Source: JBAXEO01 sp964541375 (GTDB taxonomy: Bacteria > Actinomycetota > Coriobacteriia > Anaerosomatales > JAAXUF01). Taken from it: a stretch of DNA of 17,555 nucleotides. The stretch is taken from positions 1-17,555 of the forward strand of contig CAZIPT010000045.1 of NCBI GenBank assembly GCA_964541375.1, written 5' to 3'. The notes beneath the pieces were generated by a model, which worked only from the letters and a program-made list of their open reading frames with translations, did not search any database and had not been told where the DNA came from. Both the position numbers and the translations under genes were made by a program. Shown piece after piece: positions 7,997 to 14,402 of this stretch. The stretch's first letter is position 1. Every line of letters begins with the position of its first letter.

Positions 7997-9430
7997 GTGC
8001 ACGCCGCAGCCATCGTGTGGTTCCGCCGCGATCTGCGACTCGCCGACAACCCGGCACTCCTCGACGCCGTGGCCCGTGCAGGGAGCATCGCACCTGTCTT
8101 CGTGTCGGCTGAGGGACGCGATGCACATGCGCCTGGAGCCGCGTACCTCGCTCGGGAGCGCCGGTCGCTGCAGTCGCTGGCAGCCTCACTCGCCCAGAAG
8201 GGCTGCTCGCTCACGCTGCTCGAGGGCCGGGCCGATCAGGCGATACCGCGCGCGGCGTCGGAGTGCGGCGCCACGCTGGTGACCTGCTCACGCGACTGGA
8301 CCCCCGCCGGGCTGGCCGAGGAGCGCTCGGTGACGGCGGCCCTCTCGGCCATCGGTGTCAAGGTGCTGGTCGCCGACGGCCAGCTGCTGGCTTCGCCCGG
8401 CTCGATCCTGACCGAGGCCGGACGTCCGTTCCAGGTGTTCACGCCGTTCTACCGTGAATGGACGAGGTCGGTGCTGTTCACACGGCCCGAATCCGCGCCC
8501 GCACACATGACCTCTGTCGCCCGTCCGCCCGATGGTCTGCGACTCGGGGCGACCGCCCCGGCGGTTTTGGATGGCTCGGGCCGCACCACGGGGGCATCCG
8601 CAGGCGAGTCAGCCGCAGGCGAGTCAGCCGCGCACGCCCGCCTCGAGGAGTTCGCAAGCGGCGCGCTCGCCGACTACGAGTCGGCCCACGACCTCCCCGC
8701 TACCCGTGGAACGAGCGAACTCTCAGCTCCGCTCGCGTGCGGCGAGCTGTCTGCTCGGCAGGTCGGGTGGGCGGCGACTCAGGCCGCGGGAGAGGGAGTC
8801 GCCGCACCTTTCCTTCGGCAGCTCGCCTGGCGCGAATTCGCGTACCACGTGCTGGACGCACACCCGCAGAGCCTCGACGAGCCGCTGCGGCCGAGGTTCG
8901 CGGCTATGCCGTGGCGCGACGACCCGGAGTCGCTTGATGCTTGGACCGAGGGTCGGACGGGATGGCCGCTGGTCGATGCGGGCATGCGACAACTCGCCCA
9001 CACCGGCTGGATGCACAATCGTGTGAGGATGGTCGTGGCGTCGGCGTTGACCAAGGACCTTCTGATTCCCTGGCAGACTGGAGCACGGGCGTTCGAGCGG
9101 ATGCTCGGCGACTACGATCCCGCGGCCAACGCGTTCAACTGGCAGTGGGTTTCGGGTTCGGGCGCCGACGCGGCTCCGTATTTCCGCATCTTCAACCCGA
9201 CGCTTCAGGGCTCTCGATTCGACCCGGCCGGCGAATTCGTCAGGCGCTGGGTGCCCGAGCTCGCGCAGATGCCCTCGCGCTACGTACATCGACCGTGGGC
9301 CGCGCCGGAGGCGACGCTTCGAGCAGCAGGGGTTCGCCTCGGACGCGACTATCCACTGCAACTCATCGACCACGCGGAGGGCCGTCAGCGCGCGCTTGCG
9401 GCCTTCGCGGCCATCCGACAGAACAGCTAG
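7997..9430 (+). CDS. phr: Deoxyribodipyrimidine photolyase (class I cryptochrome/photolyase family)
   Basis: Light-driven repair of cyclobutane pyrimidine dimers with a reduced FAD. The 477-residue protein has the standard length. The N-terminal antenna-binding alpha/beta domain starts with IVWFRRDLRLADNPAL. The C-terminal FAD domain holds the hallmark blocks GRTGWPLVDAGMRQL (from about 319), TGWMHNRVRM, NWQWVSGSGADAAPYFRIFNP and FDPAGEFVRRWVPEL, which align well with E. coli PhrB. The start is GTG at 7997, with AAGGA six bases upstream; the frame is open to 7685 but that part overlaps the divergent DUF523 gene and lies before the family N-terminus. The linker (about 200-212) carries a 15-bp tandem duplication. 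The antenna chromophore cannot be determined here. Confidence 0.93.
   Translation: MHAAAIVWFRRDLRLADNPALLDAVARAGSIAPVFVSAEGRDAHAPGAAYLARERRSLQSLAASLAQKGCSLTLLEGRADQAIPRAASECGATLVTCSRDWTPAGLAEERSVTAALSAIGVKVLVADGQLLASPGSILTEAGRPFQVFTPFYREWTRSVLFTRPESAPAHMTSVARPPDGLRLGATAPAVLDGSGRTTGASAGESAAGESAAHARLEEFASGALADYESAHDLPATRGTSELSAPLACGELSARQVGWAATQAAGEGVAAPFLRQLAWREFAYHVLDAHPQSLDEPLRPRFAAMPWRDDPESLDAWTEGRTGWPLVDAGMRQLAHTGWMHNRVRMVVASALTKDLLIPWQTGARAFERMLGDYDPAANAFNWQWVSGSGADAAPYFRIFNPTLQGSRFDPAGEFVRRWVPELAQMPSRYVHRPWAAPEATLRAAGVRLGRDYPLQLIDHAEGRQRALAAFAAIRQNS
8599..8628 (+). repeat. 15-bp perfect tandem duplication inside phr
   Basis: CGCAGGCGAGTCAGC occurs twice without a gap (8599-8613 and 8614-8628). 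It keeps the frame and encodes AGESA-type repeats in the loop between the antenna and FAD domains. It is probably a recent slippage duplication in a tolerant linker. Confidence 0.9.
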
Positions 9431-9445
9431 CGTCCGGGATCCGGG

Positions 9446-9913
9446 CTACTGGGGCGGGGCGATCACGTAGCCGATTGTGGTGCCTTCCGGCGTCTCGGCG
9501 ATGGTGATTACGCCTTCCCGGCCGCTGCCAACCACGTTGAGGACAGAGGTCCGCGCACCTGGCACGCTGGCGTCGACCGTCTCGACCTGCCATCCGCCCT
9601 TCTCCAGCCCGGTAACCATGCCGGCAAGCACCACGTCGTAGGTGTCTGCGGCAAGTAGGGTCTCGTCCCAGGACTTGCTGCCCTTTGCCGGCTTCTGCGG
9701 AGGTATGACGGTCGCCGTGGGCCACAGCGGGAGACCATCGGGTGCGGGCGACTGGAATTCGCCCTGGACGGTAGCCGCGGCGACGCCGACCGTGGCCTCG
9801 CGCGTGACGATGGTCGGGGCCGGCTTGAACCGCTCGGTCAGCTGGTCGCAGCCGGTCGCGGTGAGCGACAGCACCCCGATGAGCGCTGCAGCCACAACCA
9901 GTCGTCCTCGCAT
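9446..9913 (-). CDS. Putative secreted lipoprotein, function unknown
   Basis: A 155-residue protein, not recognised. The N-terminus MRGRLVVAAALIGVLSLTATGC is a lipoprotein signal peptide with the lipidated cysteine at 22. The mature part is about 130 residues, with a Thr/Val-rich linker, a PAPDGLPLWP motif and a C-terminal alpha/beta-looking half (VVLAGMVTGLEKGGWQV, then beta strands) ending in YVIAPPQ. The start is ATG at 9913, with AAGGGG five bases upstream; an upstream in-frame ATG at 9955 lacks such a site. The gene is convergent with phr (15 bp between stops) and lies downstream of selC on the same strand. No functional link to either is evident. Confidence 0.72.
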   Translation of the reverse strand: MRGRLVVAAALIGVLSLTATGCDQLTERFKPAPTIVTREATVGVAAATVQGEFQSPAPDGLPLWPTATVIPPQKPAKGSKSWDETLLAADTYDVVLAGMVTGLEKGGWQVETVDASVPGARTSVLNVVGSGREGVITIAETPEGTTIGYVIAPPQ

Positions 9914-9961
9914 GGATACCCCTTCTATCGACTCCGAGAGCCGCCAGTGGTTCAACCCGAT

Positions 9962-9983
9962 TCAGGCGCCTGATCCCGCGGGA
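9962..9983. repeat. Two abutting perfect palindromes downstream of selC
   Basis: TCAGGCGCCTGA (9962-9973) is directly followed by TCCCGCGGGA (9974-9983). Both are perfectly self-complementary and lie between the 3' end of selC and the lipoprotein start. There is no U-tract, so a simple intrinsic terminator is unlikely. They may act as an operator for the lipoprotein gene or as an RNA structure that ends or protects the tRNA precursor; both are inference. Confidence 0.5.
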
Positions 9984-10004
9984 CAGGCCGCCGAATGTAC
10001 AAGA

Positions 10005-10101
10005 TGGCGGAAGCGTGTGCGAATCGAACACACCCAGGACGTTCTTCACGCCCTACAACGGTTTTGAAGACCGCGGGCCCCACCAGGAACCATCCGCCTC
10101 C
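10005..10101 (-). tRNA. selC: tRNA-Sec (UCA), selenocysteine tRNA
   Basis: A 97-nt selenocysteine tRNA including an encoded CCA. Seen on the minus strand: acceptor strand GGAGGCGG against ACGCUUCC (seven pairs, with the eighth a G-A mismatch), discriminator G and CCA; a 6-bp D-stem GGUUCC/GGGGCC with the tiny loop UGGU; anticodon arm GCGGU-CUUCAAA-ACCGU with anticodon UCA; a long extra arm AGGGCGU/ACGUCCU; and T-arm GUGUG-UUCGAUU-CGCAC. The long D-stem, 8+5 layout, long extra arm and UCA anticodon are diagnostic. It is charged with serine, converted to selenocysteine and delivered to UGA codons by SelB, whose gene is at the right end of the window. It has its own promoter (10116-10144). Confidence 0.96.
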
Positions 10102-10115
10102 ATCTTGTGTGTGGC

Positions 10116-10144
10116 ATTGTCCCGACGCCCGCCGAAGGTGTCAA
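10116..10144 (-). promoter_or_regulatory. selC promoter
   Basis: On the minus strand a perfect -35 TTGACA (10139-10144) and a -10 GACAAT (10116-10121, four of six matches) are separated by exactly 17 bp. Transcription should start near 10108, about seven bases before the tRNA. That predicted leader, ACAAGAT, is the exact complement of the trailer. Confidence 0.75.
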
Positions 10145-10261
10145 ACGCTCGCACAAGCCACGCGGCACCGTGTCTCCGGCCCAGCGGCACCTCGGGACGG
10201 CGAGACGCACGTGGGGAATGAACACAAAGGGGATCCAACAGACCGAGGGGGCGGATCGCGG

Positions 10262-11287
10262 GTGTCTCGCTGGCTCAAGGCCGCGTTGTGGATCTCTGGA
10301 GTCGCCCTGCTGGGCGTGGTCCTCTTCCAGGCTGCACTGGCGACCGACAACGCGAGCTTCTGTCGCCGCTGTCACGAGATGGTCCCCTACTACGACGCCT
10401 GGCTTGTCGGCCGCCACGCCAAGACGGCGACGTGTATCGACTGCCATGTCGACACAGGGCTTCCGGCGCGACTCGCCCACAAGTTCGTTGCGCTCGGTGA
10501 GGTCAAGGCGCACTTCTCGGGCGACACTTCGTTCCCCAGACCGACACCTCCGGAGGTACCCGACCGCCGGTGCACCGGATGCCATACATCGATGCTCAAC
10601 TCCACCGAGAACGGCTTCTCCCACAAGATCCACGCCGAGAAGGGCGCCTGCACGACGTGCCACGCGACCACCGGTCACGACGTCACCGCCGCGGCGCTTC
10701 AGTCCGCCGGCGTCTACAACGCGAGCATCAAGCGGGTCACAAAGACGGGCACCTTCGCGACCGTTGACGGCGGCAGCGCGAACATCAAGGGGCACAAGAA
10801 GGTCGAGTGTTCGCGATGCCACGACATGGCCAAGACCGGCTGCGCACGCTGCCATCAGCCGAAGTCGGGAGCAAAGCATCCATGGAAGGGTGAGTGCACG
10901 GAGTGCCACGCGGCCGGCGAGAAGTTCGTATTCAACCACCCGGCCTCGACCGACTGCGCCAAGTGCCACAAGCCCGGCGCGGCGCACTTCAAACCCGTTT
11001 CGGGAACGCTCGGCGCCTGCAAGACCTGCCACCCCACGCCGGGTGGCACGTGGAAGTTCAGCCACCCGGGTTTGAACTCGGACTGCGCGGCCTGCCATAA
11101 ACCGCCCGCCGTCCACTACGCCAGGGCGTGCTCGCAGTGCCACCGCAAACCCGGGCGGTCCTGGAGCTTCACGCACCCCGCCTCAGGGGCCCACTCGTGG
11201 AAGAGCATGCCGTGCACGAACTGCCACCCCAAGAGCTACAACGCGGCCTTCTGCACCTGCCACGGCGGAAACGCCCCCAGCGACTAG
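10262..11287 (+). CDS. Membrane-anchored 12-heme c-type cytochrome, NapC/NrfH-like N-terminus
   Basis: Likely takes electrons from membrane quinol and passes them outward; the protein faces outside the membrane. From GTG at 10262 it has 341 residues: a TM anchor at about 5-26, then a NapC/NrfH-type section with CRRCHEM (34-40, the CXXCHxM pattern of NrfH) and CIDCH. Twelve CXXCH motifs are present, ending with CTNCH, and then a non-canonical CTCH (331-334). The C-terminal half has CxxCH-(5-10)-H and W-x-F-x-HP patterns that supply extra histidines for bis-His hemes. The start is uncertain: GTG at 10211 is also in frame, and both ribosome sites are weak. It is upstream of and paralogous to the larger cytochrome, 109 bp away. 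The partner reductase or terminal acceptor is unknown. Confidence 0.85.
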   Translation: MSRWLKAALWISGVALLGVVLFQAALATDNASFCRRCHEMVPYYDAWLVGRHAKTATCIDCHVDTGLPARLAHKFVALGEVKAHFSGDTSFPRPTPPEVPDRRCTGCHTSMLNSTENGFSHKIHAEKGACTTCHATTGHDVTAAALQSAGVYNASIKRVTKTGTFATVDGGSANIKGHKKVECSRCHDMAKTGCARCHQPKSGAKHPWKGECTECHAAGEKFVFNHPASTDCAKCHKPGAAHFKPVSGTLGACKTCHPTPGGTWKFSHPGLNSDCAACHKPPAVHYARACSQCHRKPGRSWSFTHPASGAHSWKSMPCTNCHPKSYNAAFCTCHGGNAPSD

Positions 11288-11336
11288 CCCAATCGCGCAC
11301 TCAAGGGATCCGCGGCCGATATCGGGTGAGGCAACC

Positions 11337-11380
11337 TGAGAGAACTCTCATACCTCTCTCATGAAATGGCAGGGTATCGG
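11337..11380 (+). promoter_or_regulatory. Candidate response-regulator box and promoter of the large cytochrome gene
   Basis: CTCTCAT occurs at 11345-11351 and again at 11356-11362, exactly 11 bp apart. This is the layout of OmpR/PhoB-family sites and close to the Pho-box half CTGTCAT. An inverted copy, TGAGAG (11337-11342), forms a dyad with the first repeat, TGAGAGAACTCTCA. TATCGG at 11375-11380 is a possible -10 at the spacing seen in PhoB-activated promoters. Repeats are seen; binding is inferred. Confidence 0.5.
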
Positions 11381-11396
11381 TGCCGAAGATAGGTGC

Positions 11397-13109
11397 ATGG
11401 ATACTTACAGTCCCACCTCAGGTCCTGCCCGACGCAAGATGCCTATCAGGCTGATTGCCGCGATCGCCGTTGCCGTTGTGATCGGCGGCGTCGCCTTTGC
11501 GGGTATCGCCAAGGCGACCGACCAGCCAGGCTTCTGCGGCTCGGCCTGTCACGAAATGGGGCCGTTCCACTCGGCATGGACCCAGGGCGCGCACAAGAAC
11601 ATCGCCTGCGTGGAGTGTCACGTGGACGCCGGGCAGATCGCCCGAATGGAGCATAAGGTCGCGGCCCTCAAAGAGGTCGCTGCCCACGTCTCGGGCGACC
11701 CGAAGTTCCCGCTGGAGAAGGTCACCCCGGTTCCCAGTGAGCGCTGCAAGCGTTGCCATCCCAACGTGACACTGACGTCGACGGGGTTCTCCCACGTCGA
11801 CCACGCCAAACGCGGTGAGTGCTACACCTGCCATACGACAGTCGGTCACAACGTCAGCGTCGCCTCCTTGAAGGAAGCCGGCGTCTACAACGCATTCACG
11901 AAGAGCGCGTTCGACACGACCAAGACAGCCGTGGTCGATGGCGGCAAGGCCAACCTCGCCGGCCACATCGTGGTTCCCTGTTCGCGCTGTCACGACATGG
12001 CGGCAACGAAGTGCTCTGAGTGCCACAAGCCCAAGCACGTAGATCGTGGCAAGGACTGCACCGTGTGCCATGCGACCGGCGTGAAGTTCGTCTTCGCCCA
12101 CCCGCAGCGCACCGACTGCGGCACCTGCCACAAGCCCAAGAACGCCAAGCACACCTGGACGGGCGCGTGTACTGATTGTCACAAGTCGGGCCCAGGCGTG
12201 AACTTCAATGTCACACACCCCAACAACACCAAGTGCGAAACGTGCCACCCTCGCCCGGCAAAGCACCGCACGGGCAACTGCACGACGTGCCACAAGAACA
12301 CCGGCGTAAACTGGAGCTTCGCTCATCCCAACTCGGGCAACTGCGAGACCTGCCACGCGCGGCCGGCCAACCACAAGTCCGGCAGCTGCTCTTCCTGCCA
12401 CCACAACCCGGGCGCGAACTGGGCATACGCACACCCCAGCTCGGGCGATTGCTCCTCATGTCACACCCGCCCGGCCAAGCACAGGTCCGGCTCGTGCTCG
12501 ACCTGCCACAACAATCCGGGTCAGAACTGGGCGTTTGCTCACCCCGGCTCGGGCGCAAGCTGCACGTCGTGCCACACACGTCCGGCTTCGCACCGCAGCG
12601 GATCGTGCACCTCATGCCATAAGTCGGTCGGGAAGAGCTGGCGTTTCAGCCACCCCGGAGCGAAGGTCAACTGCGCGTCGTGCCACCCACGTCCTTCGGG
12701 TCACCGCGGGGGATCCTGCACCACGTGTCACAAGGTCGCCAAGAGCTGGAGGTTCTCGCATCCCGGCAGTAGCGCCAACTGCGCGTCGTGTCACGCTCGA
12801 CCGGGCGGCCACCGTTCCGGCGCCTGCCAGAGCTGCCACAGGCCCGGGTCGTGGAGATTCACGCACACCTCGAGTTCCAGTTGCAGCTCCTGTCACAACC
12901 CGCCGTCGGGACACTACGGTTCGACGTGCAAGAACTGTCACTCGCCGAGCAGATCGTGGACGAGCGCCACGTTCAGTCATCCGGGAATCCCGGGTGGAGA
13001 GCACAACTACAAGAGTTTTGCCTGCACCAAGTGCCATCCCGGCAGCGGCAAGGGTCCTGGCCACTACTGCTCGTGCCACGGCAACAACTCGGGCCCCAAG
13101 GGCGACTGA
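11397..13109 (+). CDS. Membrane-anchored c-type cytochrome with about 24 hemes and tandem diheme repeats
   Basis: A 570-residue electron carrier, probably quinol-linked through its NapC/NrfH-like anchor and extending through the cell envelope. Seen: a TM at about 17-37; a first heme site CGSACH (47-52), which is CX3CH rather than CXXCH; 23 CXXCH motifs; and a final CSCH. Residues 47-279 (nine sites) parallel the upstream cytochrome, including AGVYNA, VDGG, PCSRCHDM and KFVFAHP. Residues 280-542 are seven tandem units of 34-47 residues, of the type CxxCHxRPAxHRSGSCxxCH then W-x-F-x-HP. Each unit has four His, enough for two bis-His hemes. ATG at 11397 is preferred over 11361, which lies inside the promoter repeats; no strong ribosome site is seen. 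The terminal acceptor is unknown. Confidence 0.88.
   Translation: MDTYSPTSGPARRKMPIRLIAAIAVAVVIGGVAFAGIAKATDQPGFCGSACHEMGPFHSAWTQGAHKNIACVECHVDAGQIARMEHKVAALKEVAAHVSGDPKFPLEKVTPVPSERCKRCHPNVTLTSTGFSHVDHAKRGECYTCHTTVGHNVSVASLKEAGVYNAFTKSAFDTTKTAVVDGGKANLAGHIVVPCSRCHDMAATKCSECHKPKHVDRGKDCTVCHATGVKFVFAHPQRTDCGTCHKPKNAKHTWTGACTDCHKSGPGVNFNVTHPNNTKCETCHPRPAKHRTGNCTTCHKNTGVNWSFAHPNSGNCETCHARPANHKSGSCSSCHHNPGANWAYAHPSSGDCSSCHTRPAKHRSGSCSTCHNNPGQNWAFAHPGSGASCTSCHTRPASHRSGSCTSCHKSVGKSWRFSHPGAKVNCASCHPRPSGHRGGSCTTCHKVAKSWRFSHPGSSANCASCHARPGGHRSGACQSCHRPGSWRFTHTSSSSCSSCHNPPSGHYGSTCKNCHSPSRSWTSATFSHPGIPGGEHNYKSFACTKCHPGSGKGPGHYCSCHGNNSGPKGD
12234..13022 (+). repeat. Seven in-frame diheme coding repeats
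   Basis: Units begin at 12234, 12342, 12450, 12561, 12672, 12780 and 12882, with lengths of 108, 108, 111, 111, 108, 102 and 141 bp. Each encodes two CXXCH motifs with conserved RP, HR, W and HP positions. DNA identity between units is only partial, so the repeats are not very recent, but the regular period points to expansion by unit duplication. Confidence 0.88.
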
Positions 13110-13194
13110 CGGCACAAGAATCGCAGGGCTAGTTCCCCCCGATTAGGGCACAATGTCTGCGGAGCCGAATACGGCGATCCGCGAAGGACGGCAC

Positions 13195-13635
13195 ATGAAG
13201 CGCGTGGTCCGAACAGTCATCATCTCGGCGGTCGTCATCAGCGCGGTGACGGCTGCCTTGGCTGTCGCCGAGACCGGTCGGTATTCGAGCGCCAAGCAGA
13301 TCCCGACGGTCTTGACCGCCGAGCGCCCATCCGCTGCCGCCGAGACGTCGCCCGATGCTGCGGCGACCGCACCCACGTTGACCACTGCGGTCCCTGCGGC
13401 AAAGCCTGCACCGAAGCAGAAATCCTCAAGCGCAAGCTCGAAGAAGCGTTCGAGTTCGAGCACAAAGAAGACCGCCTCCCCTCCACCGCCGGCTGCTTCG
13501 TCCAAGAAGACCGAAGAACGGCACGCGCCGGAACGCGAAGTCGTGAACCACTCGGTTCGAGATCAGAGCGACGAGCACCACCCCTCTTCTGAGTCCGGCT
13601 CGGTCAGCGGGCAGTCGAAGCCCTCAGGGGACTGA
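13195..13635 (+). CDS. Small exported Ser/Lys/Pro/Ala-rich protein, function unknown
   Basis: A 146-residue protein without a recognised domain. MKRVVRTVIISAVVISAVTAALAVAET is a signal peptide or single TM anchor, with a possible cleavage after AVA. The rest is low complexity: an Ala/Thr/Pro segment, then a basic Ser-Lys block (KQKSSSASSKKRSSSSTKK), a poly-Pro stretch and a polar acidic/His tail. It looks disordered and wall- or surface-located. The start is ATG at 13195, with AAGGA eight bases upstream; ATG at 13153 is in frame but lacks a ribosome site and precedes the signal peptide. It lies between the large cytochrome gene and the two-component genes, so it may belong to the same module; that is inference. 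Confidence 0.65.
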   Translation: MKRVVRTVIISAVVISAVTAALAVAETGRYSSAKQIPTVLTAERPSAAAETSPDAAATAPTLTTAVPAAKPAPKQKSSSASSKKRSSSSTKKTASPPPPAASSKKTEERHAPEREVVNHSVRDQSDEHHPSSESGSVSGQSKPSGD

Positions 13636-13646
13636 GAGAATTCTTC
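13633..13646. promoter_or_regulatory. Possible second copy of the TGAGAGAA element, upstream of the response regulator
   Basis: TGAGAGAATTCTTC resembles TGAGAGAACTCTCA upstream of the large cytochrome gene (first eight bases identical, then a shared TCT). It lies about 90 bp before the response regulator start and overlaps the preceding gene's stop codon. It could mark autoregulation, but a match this short may be chance. Confidence 0.25.
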
Positions 13647-13733
13647 GGCGGCGCACCTGCGAGGGCAATAGAGCCTAAAGTGGGGTACGAGAGATAAAGA
13701 GGTTGGGGCGTCCGGACGACAGAGGGGATCAGC

Positions 13734-14402
13734 GTGCGCATCCTGGTGGTGGAAGACGAGGACAGCATCGCCTCATTCGTCCTGAAGGGACTTGCCGCCG
13801 AGGGGCACGCAGTCGAACGGGCCGCCACCGCCGCCGAAGCAATCGGGCTCGGAGTGACCTACGACTTCGACCTCATCCTGCTCGACCTCGTTCTTCCTGA
13901 TGGGAGCGGTCTCGACGTTCTCAAGAGCGTCCGCGCCGTGCGCCCCGATGTCCCCGTCATCGTGGTAAGCGCGCTTGGCGAGATCGACGACAAGGTCTCC
14001 CTTCTCGACGCGGGTGCCGACGACTACTTGGTAAAGCCGTTCGCCTTTGCCGAGCTCGCCGCCCGGGTTCGATCCAACTCACGTCAGGGAGCCGCTTCAG
14101 CCAGAGAACTCACCGTCGGCGATCTCACTTTGGACACGAAGACCCGGGTCGCTCGCCGCGGTGACGACATAGAGGCCGACCTTCCCAGCCGCGAGTTCGC
14201 CCTGCTTGAGTACCTTATGCGCCACGCCGGACAGGTCCTGACCCGTCAGCAGCTCCTCGACTCGGTGTGGGGCATCGACTTCGACGCCGGGAGCAACGTC
14301 GTCGACGTGTACATCAGCTACCTGCGCCGCAAACTGGATCGAGTGAACGAGCCCTCGGTCATCGACACTGTCCGGGGCGCCGGATACCGTGTCCGCGCGT
14401 AG
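13734..14402 (+). CDS. OmpR/PhoB-family response regulator
   Basis: A 222-residue two-component transcription factor. The receiver domain (1-115) has the acidic pocket E7-D8, phospho-acceptor D51 in LLDLVLPDGSG, S79 and K101 in VKPF. The winged-helix DNA-binding domain (about 125-222) shows LPSREFALLEYLMRHAGQVLT and the terminal DVYISYLRRKLD...VRGAGYRVRA block. The start is GTG at 13734, with GAGGGGA about seven bases upstream. Its stop overlaps the kinase gene start by 14 bp, so the pair is one operon. The 11-bp-spaced repeats upstream of the large cytochrome gene fit what this family binds. The signal is unknown. Confidence 0.93.
   Translation: MRILVVEDEDSIASFVLKGLAAEGHAVERAATAAEAIGLGVTYDFDLILLDLVLPDGSGLDVLKSVRAVRPDVPVIVVSALGEIDDKVSLLDAGADDYLVKPFAFAELAARVRSNSRQGAASARELTVGDLTLDTKTRVARRGDDIEADLPSREFALLEYLMRHAGQVLTRQQLLDSVWGIDFDAGSNVVDVYISYLRRKLDRVNEPSVIDTVRGAGYRVRA

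Noticed and set aside
7874..8128. Upstream extension of the DUF523 protein to 8128
   Set aside because: It overlaps the divergent photolyase N-terminus, lacks DUF523 motifs, and a good ribosome site precedes ATG at 7873.
10218..10261. ATG at 10218 as start of the first cytochrome
   Set aside because: It is out of frame with the heme-binding reading frame.
10046..11176. 376-codon open frame on the minus strand, plus smaller ones over the cytochromes
   Set aside because: It covers selC and is antisense to the 12-heme cytochrome; no motifs.
11361..11396. ATG at 11361 as start of the large cytochrome
   Set aside because: It lies within the second CTCTCAT repeat of the likely promoter and has no ribosome site; 11397 is more plausible.
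12234..13022. Regular repeats at about 108 bp considered as a CRISPR or non-coding satellite
   Set aside because: The repeats are in frame, imperfect at DNA level and conserve CXXCH and His codons; there are no spacers.
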